This document shows positions 33,966-44,305 of a DNA stretch of 64,000 nucleotides, piece after piece. The notes below the pieces were generated by a model. It saw only the letters and a program-made list of their open reading frames with translations. It searched no databases and was not told where the DNA came from. The stretch comes from Cladosporium sp. IMV 00045 (Eukaryota > Ascomycota > Dothideomycetes > Cladosporiales > Cladosporiaceae). How positions within the stretch are numbered: the first letter of the stretch is position 1; the number at the start of each line of letters is the position of its first letter. Made by a program: the position numbers and the translations under genes. The stretch covers positions 1 to 64,000 of the forward strand of contig MSJI02000921.1 of NCBI GenBank assembly GCA_001931905.2. Direction: 5' to 3'.

Positions 33966-36900
33966 ATGGCGTCCTTCGCGACAACGACGCCTCTACCGCG
34001 TCGCAAGAAACAGAATGTTTACGGCAAAGCCAGTGGCGGCAGCGCATACAGTCCGGCCAATACTGGCTTCTTCGACGATGATGGCGACGACAACGACAAG
34101 ACCTCTACTCTCGTCGAGCGTGGCCCAAGAAAACAATACACACCAGCGCCGGCGCGCAAAGTGAAGCCAGTCAGCCCACCGCCTGTCGCAAAGCCTATAT
34201 TGCCCACAAAGAAACCGGGAGCGCTCTCCAAACCCAAACGATCGCCACCTCGCGCGAAAGACATATTCGATGTACCCTCTGATAACGACGACGAGAGCGC
34301 GGAGATCTTTAGCCAAGTTCCTCTCCCACCCAGGCGGCGGATTGAAAGCCGGCTGGTGAAAGAACCGAAAGAGGAGGCAGAACAACTGACGCCCTGGGAA
34401 AGAAAAGCCGCAGCTCAGAAGGGCTCTTTACAAAGCACAAACGCTACGAAATCGATTGGGAGCAAACTTCATGCAAAGATGATTGAAGAAAAGCAAAGTA
34501 AGACGAAACATGAGGGCCATGCGCCGGAGCGAGAGGGCACGAGCGGGTCGCAGCAGAGTGATCGGGACATACCAGAAGCGGTGCCAATGACTGCGAAGGA
34601 GAGACTTGCCGCACGCCGCCAAAAACTGCAGGCGAACAGCCAGGTCAGCTCTAATGGGAAGGACAATGCTGCTAAAGCACTGCCCAAGCGCTCTGCTGTG
34701 AAGGCAAACGCCGACGAGACTTCGCAAAGCAAAAGACGTCGCGTTACGCCTCAACCTGACTCGCCACCTGCGAACAATACTAGCGTGGATCGGGCGGCGG
34801 TCACCAATGAATCGCCAAAGATAAAACCAGCAGCCTCCGCTGATGTGTTTGACATCCCGTCAGACGACGATACGAGTCAAGCTGCGAAGAGTCAAGCTGC
34901 GAAGAGTCAAGCTGCGAAGATAACCGCAAAGAAAGTCCCACAAGGCCGACAACGAGCATCAAGGCCAGGTGCCTTGCGCAAGCTTACACCTCAGAAGGGG
35001 CTATCTGCGCCTTCGCGCTTGCAAGATATGCTTCCTGGTGATGACGATGATGACATTGCATTGGCTACTACAGAATCAAAGACTCCTTCGACCCCGGCAA
35101 CATCGCCGACTGCCATCAAAGACACTGGAAGAGATCCCTCCACACCGCGATCACACCGCAGCAGCAGCGCCCACGCGCCAAAGACTGGAACGCTGACCCC
35201 AAAACAAACACAACTGTGGACGGACCTTTTTGAACCTGACGCTGCGCCAAATACCGTCATGAAGAATCTCAGCATCACTGAAGACTCCGTGAAGAAGAGC
35301 AAGCCTCGCAATGCCCCTGCGAAATTACAACGGTCAAGCTCCGACGTCCCTGTAAGGCGGACTAGGATCGTCGATCGCTTAAAAGCGTCGGCTGCAAATT
35401 CGAGTGAGGAAGAAAGCGAGGGAAGTGACGACGAGCAAATGACTAAAGACAAACAAAGTCTTCCTGCGTCCCAGGTCGACGTGGTGATGAACGATCCCCC
35501 AGCAAGCCAGGAGGTTGTTCATACATCGCAACGGACTGAAAGCCAGGATCGCCAGACCAAGCCAATGGCTAGTGGCTCTCTTATCACATATGCCAAACAA
35601 CGCTCGCATTTGGCGGACGACAACATCGAGAGCGCCTTGATGCTTGACATACCCATGGAGGTACCGGAACGTCCTTCAGCAACGGCTAGGCGCGTTGGCA
35701 AGTCCGCTCCGGCAATGAAGTCCAGCACGTACGACCAAGAAGACTCCGAAGAAGGTCACGCCAGTGGCCTGAGAACAATCCACGAGCTGCGCGCTGGTGG
35801 CCGCAACACCCGCATGATGGGGGAGATTGAAGACTTGATGGGAGAGATCGCAGATCATGCCACCTCTGCAAGAAGCAGACGACGAGGCGCGCTTCTCGAC
35901 CTAACCACAAAGCTCTTGGACAAAAGCTTCGCTGAGCAAATTGTTAGCTATGGCTTTGAAAATGCCCTTATTGCCGAGTGTGAGACGCCGACGGATGCAC
36001 CCTCCGACTTCCTGCTGGCGACTGGTCTTCTGCTCATACTTTCCTCGGATCCTCCGGGTCACACTATTGAGAACTTTCAAGAGGCCATACAATTCTTTGG
36101 CAGGTTGTTGGGAGAAACCGCAAATCTGGCAAAGGTTGTCAAGGAGCGTCGGAGCAACATGTCCAGGTCAGCCCAAGGCGATGTACTTGCTCTGGCTGAG
36201 AAAGTCAAAGCACATGAAGGTCTGTGGGGCAATGACCAACCCTCGAGCATCACAAGCCGCACCATCGGACTGAAAGCTCTCGACTACACGATTGGCAAGC
36301 TGCGAAAGACGGGCAACACATCAGAGCTACTCAACGCGGAGACTCTCACGCTCCTAATACCCAAAGCCGGCTTCACCGGGCTAGACGACGACAGCAGCAA
36401 AGCCTTCGAAGCCAACATCATCATCTCCATCCTGGAAGCGCTCAAAACGCTCTCCGCCGCCAGCTCCTGGCCCCTCCCCTGCATCGCAGCAATCTCCACC
36501 CTCCCCGCCGTCTTCGCCTCTAGCTGGCCCTCCGCGCCCCCGCACACGAAATGGCTCGCCTACCGCCTCTGCGCTAACATCACAAACGACACGTCCGTCG
36601 AACGCTCCACTTTCACCGGAAACGACGCGGTCCGCCACCTCATGACGGACGTCGTGTCGAGCTTCGAAATTCTGCATGAAGAAACCCCTCCCTCCTCATC
36701 CACCACAGCAACATCACCCGATTCCAAAGCAGAACTAACCCTCGACCTCCTCGTCCTCGCCATCGGCACGCTAATAAACCTAACCGAACACAGCGCCCTC
36801 GCGCAACGCCAGGCAATCCAACCGCCCAGTCTGCCCTCTCTGCGCTCCATCGTGCAAATCTTCCAGCAAGGCCAGCAGCGCGCTCTCGAAGCCGCTTCCA

Positions 36901-37172
36901 TGGAAGAATCCGCCGCCAACGTCGCGTACGGGTATTTGGCGATTTTGCTCGCGAATATCTGCCAGGATGGCGAGGCGAGGGGAGTTGTCAGAGGGTTGTT
37001 GGAGGGCAAGAGTTTAAGGGTGCTGGTTGAGGCGGTGGAGGAGTTTGTTAGGCATCATATGCGGGTTGATGGGGAGGAGGGGGATGCTGGTGGGAGTGGG
37101 GGTTGGAGCAGTTTTACGGAGAGGCTTTTGTGGGTGTTGGCTAAGTTGAAGGAAGGGGAGGAGGAGGGGTGA
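33966..37172 (+). CDS. WAPL-domain cohesin release factor
   Basis: Predicted nuclear regulator of cohesin (WAPL/Rad61 family), which opens the cohesin ring with Pds5. It is an intronless 1,068-aa frame. The first 590 residues are basic, Ser/Thr/Pro-rich and disordered, with repeated acidic IFD(V/I)PSD motifs at about residues 99 and 297 and nuclear-localisation-like KRRR. The C-terminal part from about residue 600 is the helical WAPL domain: GLRTIHELRAGGRNTRMMGEIEDLM, DFLLATGLLLILSSDPPG and TIGLKALDYTIGKLRKTG. A 15-bp repeat in the disordered part encodes SQAAK three times. Length and domain order fit filamentous-fungal homologues. It is divergent from FUR1. Confidence 0.87.
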   Translation: MASFATTTPLPRRKKQNVYGKASGGSAYSPANTGFFDDDGDDNDKTSTLVERGPRKQYTPAPARKVKPVSPPPVAKPILPTKKPGALSKPKRSPPRAKDIFDVPSDNDDESAEIFSQVPLPPRRRIESRLVKEPKEEAEQLTPWERKAAAQKGSLQSTNATKSIGSKLHAKMIEEKQSKTKHEGHAPEREGTSGSQQSDRDIPEAVPMTAKERLAARRQKLQANSQVSSNGKDNAAKALPKRSAVKANADETSQSKRRRVTPQPDSPPANNTSVDRAAVTNESPKIKPAASADVFDIPSDDDTSQAAKSQAAKSQAAKITAKKVPQGRQRASRPGALRKLTPQKGLSAPSRLQDMLPGDDDDDIALATTESKTPSTPATSPTAIKDTGRDPSTPRSHRSSSAHAPKTGTLTPKQTQLWTDLFEPDAAPNTVMKNLSITEDSVKKSKPRNAPAKLQRSSSDVPVRRTRIVDRLKASAANSSEEESEGSDDEQMTKDKQSLPASQVDVVMNDPPASQEVVHTSQRTESQDRQTKPMASGSLITYAKQRSHLADDNIESALMLDIPMEVPERPSATARRVGKSAPAMKSSTYDQEDSEEGHASGLRTIHELRAGGRNTRMMGEIEDLMGEIADHATSARSRRRGALLDLTTKLLDKSFAEQIVSYGFENALIAECETPTDAPSDFLLATGLLLILSSDPPGHTIENFQEAIQFFGRLLGETANLAKVVKERRSNMSRSAQGDVLALAEKVKAHEGLWGNDQPSSITSRTIGLKALDYTIGKLRKTGNTSELLNAETLTLLIPKAGFTGLDDDSSKAFEANIIISILEALKTLSAASSWPLPCIAAISTLPAVFASSWPSAPPHTKWLAYRLCANITNDTSVERSTFTGNDAVRHLMTDVVSSFEILHEETPPSSSTTATSPDSKAELTLDLLVLAIGTLINLTEHSALAQRQAIQPPSLPSLRSIVQIFQQGQQRALEAASMEESAANVAYGYLAILLANICQDGEARGVVRGLLEGKSLRVLVEAVEEFVRHHMRVDGEEGDAGGSGGWSSFTERLLWVLAKLKEGEEEG
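34875..34919 (+). repeat. three perfect 15-bp tandem repeats inside the WAPL-domain gene
   Basis: Three identical copies of a 15-base unit, in frame, encode SQAAK x3 in the disordered region. A multiple-of-three unit changes only length, so strain polymorphism is likely. Confidence 0.9.
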
Positions 37173-38724
37173 GGGATTATTCCACGTAAAGTGGAGGTTG
37201 GGAGGTGGCAAGTGCAAAGTGAGGTGGAAGTGTTTTCTACGTTGCGTTTTGGAAGATACCCCTGGTCTTAATGTTTGTATGAAGTTACGCTTGTAGAGTT
37301 CTTTGAACATATCACCTTCAACACACTCTGGACTCGATGGATATGTCAGATGTCCAGAGACGCCTGTGGTACCTATGACTTTGCGAAAATAAAAAATAAC
37401 CTGGAAACAGAGGTAAGGTAAGGTATCACCCTACAGAGCATCAACAGACCCAACTCCCTGCCAACTACAATCACGCCGCAACGCCATGGTTCCCACTCAC
37501 CGTCCTCTTCCCTAGCCTCCTTCACATGCCAATCAATCACACCGTCTTTCCTTATCTCAAGCGAATTCTCGCCCATCGGAAAATGCGATTCCCATCAGAA
37601 CTCGCCTCCGTAGTGCAGGAGGTAGTTGCATGCATGGGGATGTGATCTATAAGCCTACCCGCCTTACCTAAGGGGCATTTTGCGCCTACCGACCTACTTC
37701 ATCCGAAGACGCCCATGCAGCTCGAAAAAGAGCAAAACGCCAACCGAGAAACAACACACCTAGGCACATTCATCACAAATAGACGATGCCTGTCTGCGGT
37801 ATTTATCTGCCAGCCCGGAGGCGTCCTCGTTTCATTCTTGTGCTCTCCGATACCATCCGAACACATGTGCCTCGCGTTTTCAAAATAAACGAGTTGTTCT
37901 GTGAAGTCTCGTAGACGATTGGATCCTTCGGGAATACAGCCAAAAGTGGGCTTGCAGGAAGGCGAGTTTTGGGATGTCATTTTACCGAGTCTCGGAGGGC
38001 GTTGGGCGGTCTTTGCTTACGACGAGGGAACTTGACTTGACCGAGCACCGATGAGGAGGACCCTGGCTACCTGGATGGCTTGCGGGACGATGAATGATGA
38101 TGATGTGAGAATTGGAGATGGTTGCCCACGTGGTCAGGTCTGTTTGTTCGGATCTTGAGGAGATGAGGCAAGACTTTGTCTTTTCATGACGGACTAACAC
38201 CTTACTGTTGGGATGTGATTGAAGATGTGATTGTGGTTGTTCGAAGTATTCATCGAGTATATTATCGCAGCATTGATGCTAGGCAAGTGTCCCGCTCTCA
38301 CCCCGGGTGCGGTCACTCTCTTCCTTGCAACCACGATTGACCGGGGCTAGAGAGACATTATGATGTATTTGTATGGATTGGGTTTGATAATCGAATTGCC
38401 TTTCTTAGACCACACTCTCGCTCGCCTTGCTCTCGTTTGCCCAACCAGCGGGCCGACAGCCCCAAAAGGAAGAAAGGGACTAGAGTTCGTCTCTCAGTCG
38501 ACTTCTCTCTCGCTCTCTGCTCTCGCTTTACTTTTCCTCTGACGTTTGCTTTCCGCATGTGATCGCGCCGCCTTTCAACATCCCATTGTGTCGATTGTTT
38601 TTCTCTCACACCCCATCTCACAACCCGACTCACCACCTTTGCGCATACCGAATTCCCTACACTACCGAACCATCTCCTCCTTCGGGAATTAATCACACTC
38701 GTCACACGCACCAACTCCGCAGCC
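37173..38724. other. 1.55 kb intergenic region
   Basis: This lies between the WAPL-domain gene and RHEB, both on the + strand. A minus-strand ATG frame of 93 aa (37699-37980) has no recognisable feature and is not called. The last 300 bp before RHEB are rich in CT and CTCGCT repeats, typical of a strong fungal 5' leader. Confidence 0.55.
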
Positions 38725-39629
38725 ATGCCTCCCCAGCAGAAGCAGCGCAAGATGGCCATTGTCGGCAGCAGGTCCGTCGGTAAGCTCTTCCTGCCCTTGT
38801 TATTACAATCCTACCACCACCATTCCCCCAACCGATACAAAGATACCACAACAACGCCTACACGTAGTCTAACCAAACCTCCCTCCCTTCCCCCTCCACA
38901 GGCAAGTCCTCCCTCACAGTGCAGTATGTCGACGGGCACTTCGTCGACTCCTACTACCCAACGATCGAGAACACGTTCAGCAAGGTGATCCGCTACCGCA
39001 ACCACGACTTCGCCGTCGAGATGATCGACACCGCTGGCCAGGACGAGTACAGCATCCTCAACTCCAAGCACTTCATCGGCATCCACGGCTACATGATCGT
39101 CTATTCCGTCGGCAGCAAGCAGAGCTTTGAGATGGTGCGCATCATTCGCGACAAGATTTTGAACCACTTGGTGAGTGTTTTGCAACTTTCTTTGGATATT
39201 GTTCTGAACTTCTTATTTTTTTCTGGGTTGTTCTTTTGGTTCTCTGCTTGAAATTATCCCACGGCGACGCACCGTGTCAGCGCGCAACATTGCACCCTCC
39301 CAACTTTCCAATGGCGCATCCTCCCTACCTCCACCCCACCCACTCAGCAACACCAAACTAATCTCCCCTCTTCCTCCACCCTACAGGGCGCCGACACCGT
39401 CCCCCTCACGATCGTAGGCAACAAATCCGACCTACGCCCCGAGCAGCGCCAAGTCACCCTCGCAGACGGCAAGAAGCTCGCCGAAGAGCTGGGCTGCGGC
39501 TTCACCGAGGCCAGCGCGCGCTACAACGAGAACGTCGGCAAGGCCTTCGAGGGCATGATCGCCGAGATCGAGAAGGGCCAGGAGGCCGGCCAGCCCAAGG
39601 AGGGGAATACTAAGTGTGCGGTCATGTGA
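38725..39629 (+). CDS. RHB1: RHEB-type small GTPase
   Basis: Ras-family GTPase that activates TORC1 and links amino-acid supply to growth. Three exons: 38725-38779, 38902-39170 and 39387-39629; the introns are 122 and 216 bp. Product 188 aa. G1 is GSRSVGKSS (Arg at the third position is a RHEB hallmark and lies at the first splice). The effector region is DSYYPTIENTFSK, G3 is DTAGQDEY, G4 is NKSD and G5 is EASA. The C-terminus CAVM is a farnesylation CaaX box, so the protein should sit on endomembranes. The first intron splits the Gly of the P-loop before GKSS, a position where a retained intron would destroy GTP binding. Confidence 0.96.
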
Positions 39630-40940
39630 AGATGGTGAACGGTAGGTTTGAATGAGCTTTCTTCTTTTTACTGGTGGGGGTTTGGAGACGGGCTTCGAAG
39701 AGCTGGGGTGGGGGGTGATACTGTCGAGGAATTGGAAGACATGGACGCCGTTTTGGTTTGGTTTGCTTTCGGGGATTTGCTGGATGTTGGGGAGGAGAAG
39801 AGCAAAGACGCACGAGGGCACACAGGGGATCTTCAACAAGGAGACTACGGGGAACGGTACAAGAGGGGTCGGAGGCCGCACGCGAGCACGCAAGGTCTCG
39901 TGCTTTCTGTTTCTGAGAGAGAATCGGCTGCTCTTCATGGAGCCCAAGACGGTTCTGGCGTTTCAACGTGGACGCGCGAAGACCACCGAATGGATCGCCT
40001 CGGACATGACACGGGGGGACGGCTTTTTGATTTTGTCGTGGTTCGGCACACGAAAGACAGCGATTGCAAGCTTAAAGGACAGGGTGGGCGAACGTGCTGA
40101 ACGCATCGTTCCATCTCTTACTCGATATGCAGGCGGAGGGAGGCAGAGACTTGCTTGATCGTGCAGAGCGTTCCCAGCGGTTGTCTTCTTTCTTTTTTCC
40201 TTTGGGATAGGTGTTTCTTTTCTTTTTCGGAGGGTTTGATCTCTGACAACAAGGAAGGTCTGGTCCATGGACTCTTCCTTTTGGGTAACGCAAGTGAATC
40301 GGTCGGGTCTGCGATGTTCGGCTGGGGAAAGGACGGCGGGCCTTTTCTTTTCCTTCGTAATGCGAATAGGCGCGTTTTTTTTTTTTTTGTTTAATGGGAT
40401 ACAAGGAACTTCTGATTGTCTTTTGTTACGCTCTTCACTTGTCCTTTTCCAATCGGTTTGCTTCATCCACTGAGCGCTGCGCGGACGTTGTGTCTGCTCC
40501 TGGGTTACGTCCACGTGCGTAGGAATGTTAAGATTGATGAAGCATTTCCTGGAAGGGAGAGACATGTCATGACAATTGGCAACGATCAGAGGATTTTGCC
40601 GAGATAGCGATGGATAGCGATGACTTTCCGTCGTGTGATGCGTGATTCTATATCTGAAAGCTTTGAGGGGATTGAGTGAATTTGTGCAATTCCGGTGTTT
40701 ATATCTACCTTACTCCACTTCAATGGTTCAAATGTCCAAGGCAAAACAAGAAAAGAAACACGACAGAAAAATGGCCTAGAAGGATTGCCTCATGTCCTGT
40801 CATCGCGTCCATCCATCGCTGCTGCTATCGAACAACCAAAATCAACAAGAGATTGTCAAACACGAAAGAAACGTCCCTGTCACGCACGAATGCGCGCAAG
40901 TTCATCCCAATACAAAAAAAGCACAAACAGAACCCTACAA
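39630..40940. other. 3' regions of convergent genes
   Basis: 1.3 kb between RHEB (+) and the unrecognised gene (-). It has T-rich runs (40190-40235 and a 16-T tract near 40375-40390). Overlapping frames on both strands are Arg/Lys-rich shadows. No gene called. Confidence 0.55.
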
Positions 40941-42280
40941 CTACTCACCAACCTTTTCCCCCCTCGGCCCAACCTCCACCTCCACCCCACCACCCCTCTT
41001 CTCAAACCCAAACCCCTCCCCCCCAAACAACACCTCCCAAGCCTCACTAACACTAACATCCTCCCTCCCGCCCCAAAACTCATACACAAAATCATGCTCG
41101 ACCTCCACACACTCCTCCCCCCTCTCCAGCAAGCCCTCCACATACCCATCGACGTACATGCGCGTCACGCCCTGCCGCTCCTCCTCCTCTGACGCCCACA
41201 CGTCGCTTCTGTGCCGCCACATCCACACTCGCGTCGCGATCGACGAGTTGATGCCCGCGTCTGCTAGCGCGTAGCGGTGGCGGTGCAGGTTGTGCAGGAT
41301 CGCGCGGCGGGTGGAGCGCGTGCGGGCTGCGCGCGTGGAGAAGAAGCGCGTGAGCCGGGTTTCTTCGAGGTTCAGGTGGAGGAGCTCGGAGGGGACGGTG
41401 TGCTCTTTGGGAGCGGGGGTGGGGGTGCGGATTAGGCGGTTGTGGTGGTGCTTGTGGCGGGTTAGGGGGATGAAGGAGTCCGAGTCCGAGTCGGTGTCGG
41501 TGTCGGTGTCGGAGAGGGTGGCGATGTCGTTGTCGTTGTTGGCCTCGTTTGGCGTGTGGTTGATTTGTTCGTTTGGTTTGTTGATGGAGGCCGAGGGGCC
41601 AGCGGGAGTCAATCTGGGCCTCTTCTGCTCTTTAGGGTATGATGATTGATCGCTTGTGGTGGACGCAGGGCTCAGATCCTTGGGGAAAAGGGTCGGCCGC
41701 TGTTCAGGGGTTTTCGACGGAGCTGAGCCGCGCGGGTGGCAAGAGTCGTGCTTCTTGTCATTCTCCTTCTGTGGGCTGAAGATGGCCGTTTCTTTCGATG
41801 AAATGGTCATGGCTGATAGTCGACGGATGGGAGGCAGGTGTTGATAGTGAATGTCGAATGTTCTGTTGATGGATGAAAGAGAGGCTCCGGCAGAAGCTGA
41901 AATGCCGTTTGTAGTGTTGTTTTGGTAAATATTGTTGCTATCGTCATTGATGCTTGAACGAAGGTGTTGGTTGGAAGCAGAGCCAGAGTGGTCTTCGACG
42001 CCGACGTGTTTTGGGATTTCGCGAATGCCAATTTCTGGTAGAAGGCGCCGGGGAACGACTTTGCTTTCCTTGGTTTTAGAGTTGGGTTCATGACGGTGTT
42101 GGAAGCATCGATCTTGGATGACTTCCCGGAGTGGCGGGAGGATTTGCTGGAATTCGAGGACGACTCTGGCGCACTTGCAGATCCAGTGGAGGCATGTGCC
42201 GGAAGTGATTGATCTTCGTCCTCAGCAGGCGATGGCTTGCGAGAGAAGAGCAACGAGAAGCGTGTCGCGAATGTGGCCAT
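40941..42280 (-). CDS. unrecognised disordered protein; reading frame switches
   Basis: Two minus-strand frames must belong to one gene. Frame A opens at the ATG at 42280 (MATFATRFSLLFSRKPSP, with GC-rich codon ends). Frame B is open from about 42220, has no early ATG, and runs without a stop through SASNQHLRSSINDDSNNIY and LPPIRRLSAMTISSKE into a 289-codon frame that ends at 40941. Between roughly 42190 and 41960 both frames look protein-like, so the crossover is an intron or a one-base frame break that I cannot place. One splice that fits is a 140-bp GTGCGC...CTACCAG removal. The middle is acidic (TDTDTDSDSDS). The C-terminal 130 residues are helical and basic, then acidic (EETRLTRFFSTRAARTRSTRRAIL). 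Function unknown. Confidence 0.55.
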
Positions 42281-43220
42281 TGTGTCTGACGCGAGTGGAT
42301 TGACTAGATTGGAGTTGATGGTGGTATTGGGTTGACGTTTTCGTTTGCTTTGATCGAAGTCCGATGTTGTGCTTGAGAGGCGAAAGATGGATGAGCACTA
42401 TGGGGATTTCAAGAGATGCTGATGGTTTCAAAGATCAAGCAGTATGAGTATGCCTCTGACCTCGTGAGGCGTTGAGAAGCAAGACAGCTGTTGGATGTGT
42501 TAGTCGACGAGAGATCGCGTGTGATTATATGCCGTGCTGAGCCGACAGTATGGTTATGAGTGTGCTGTCAAAGTTGTAGTGTGATCAGAAGAGCGAGTGG
42601 CAGATTGTCAATGTCTTTGTATATGTGTGGCTTGAAAGAGTGGTGAATAGCGAGAAAAATGTATGGTGTCGACCGAGAAAAGATTGGTGAAAGAAAGGGG
42701 AGAGGAAGACGAGGGAGCAAAAAAATCTGGTCATTAATACGCTGTCAACATACGGCAACATAGTTCTGTAAGTTTTGCATTAGTCTCTTGCTTTGCATGT
42801 GTTGAATCTTGTGGGTATATCGAGAAGTTTGCTGACGGGCTCGGAGACCACATACCAGAATGCTGTGAGTGGTCGGCTGGTAGGATATGTTTTGGATTAC
42901 CTACAAACTGCCAAAGGCTTCTCACGGCCATTCAACTTAGTAATCGGGCTGTCCTGATCGGATTCAACTTCTCGCGAGCCCATGTGCTTGACATGTGGCC
43001 GAGTGTAATTCTTTCCCATTTTAAATCATTCATATCATTTCTCGATCCTGGGTAGGACGAGCCTGAACGCCATGCGTAAAGCAAACCATCCCTCGTCTTG
43101 AAGTACTCCGTCTGCGCCTCGCATAATACACTTTTTCCGCCCGTGGTCCATAGGTATTCTGTAGCGCTTCTAAGCATCCGCATGCTCCGCCGACTTTTGC
43201 GTGCAATCGCCGTGACCTTA
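42281..43220. other. intergenic, upstream of the unrecognised gene
   Basis: 940 bp between the start of the unrecognised gene (-) and the ELF1 stop (-). No convincing frame. It should contain the ELF1 3' UTR and the promoter of the unrecognised gene. Confidence 0.5.
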
Positions 43221-43789
43221 TTACTCCTCATCGCGGAAGTCCTCTTCCTCCTCGACACCCTCGTCATCGATGAAACCATCGTCTTCAGCAGTGATCTTCT
43301 CTCCAGGCGCAAGACCGGCGCGCGATTTGGGCTGGCTGACTCTAGGCATGGCGGGTTGTGAGGAGGCGGGCTGAGGGTTCTGCTCTTGTGCAACGGCGTC
43401 GCAAGCATCGATCCAGTCGTAGTAGACGTCCACAGGCTGGGTCAGGTCTGGCAAGACGTGTTAGAGGAATGCGCGCGTTGGTAGTACTGGGTGAGCGACG
43501 CACAGTTGGCAGACATTTGGTAACTTTGGACGCAATGGCTGCAGGACAGACTGGCGACACCGGCCTTCTTGTCGATCTTGGTGGAGATGGCATCTTCTGT
43601 ATTACAGAAGACACACTTGAATTTGGTGGCGAGCCCTTCCCGCTAATGTCTTGTGAGTTGGATGTTTTGTTGTTTGGTGTCTACATCCTGTCGCATACCT
43701 TCTTGGGGCCCTGCGGCTTGGACGAGCTCTTGCGTTTGCCCTGTGAAATGTGAGATGAGTCGAGACAATGTATGCGACTGACATACCAT
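43221..43789 (-). CDS. ELF1: transcription elongation factor ELF1
   Basis: Small zinc-ribbon factor travelling with RNA polymerase II. Four exons: 43789-43787, 43740-43699, 43642-43504 and 43447-43221, giving 136 aa. Coding exon 1 is just the ATG; a 46-bp intron follows at once, then GKRKSSSKPQGPKK. The other introns are 56 bp each. The ribbon has CVFC (Cys25, Cys28) and CSHC (Cys49, Cys52). The conserved tail of the fold is QPVDVYYDWIDACDAVA. The C-terminus is acidic (DDGFIDDEGVEEEEDFRDEE), as in fungal homologues. The splices are fixed by conserved protein sequence (KK|REGLAT, SAN|YLTQPVDVYYDW). It is divergent from URC1. Confidence 0.92.
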
Positions 43790-44305
43790 TTTGACGGAGG
43801 TGTATCGAGTGGTGTGTGGTGATGTGCAATGTAGACGGAGGCTTCGAACAATATTGAAGCCAACAGCCCACAGGCGTCACTTCCTCCGGTTTAGACCACT
43901 GCCGCCCCCGCTCTCGGGAGGGGCGCGCGTCCGTGCCGTCGCACCCGCTGCATCAAACGGAGCTCACCGACAGCTGGAGCGGGGTGAGATGGTTCGCGGC
44001 GATGCGATAAGAATGGGATACTTAATTCATCTCTTATTACTCTAGTCATACCCGCGTATCTCGTGGTCGATAGCCGATGCTGCCGGCGGACTACTTCCCT
44101 GCTCATAGACAACCCATAGATCTGCTAGACATCCCACCAAGTCACTTCACTCTGCGTCAATCACATCCCAGCTCCCTCGCTACCTACCCAATCAAAGGAG
44201 CTTCCATCCATTTGGTGTGAGGCATCCAATCCCGTTCGAATCTTCCATACACGTTGCTTCATCTCTCAATCGCTCTTCATCTTGACTTCTTCGATATACG
44301 AAACG
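43790..44305. promoter_or_regulatory. shared promoter region, ELF1 / URC1
   Basis: 516 bp between divergent start codons. It includes the untranslated part of ELF1 exon 1 and a CT-rich URC1 leader. No TATA box or named operator stands out. Confidence 0.4.

Noticed and set aside
37699..37980. 93-codon minus-strand ATG frame
   Set aside because: No motif and no conserved-looking segment; could be real but cannot be supported.
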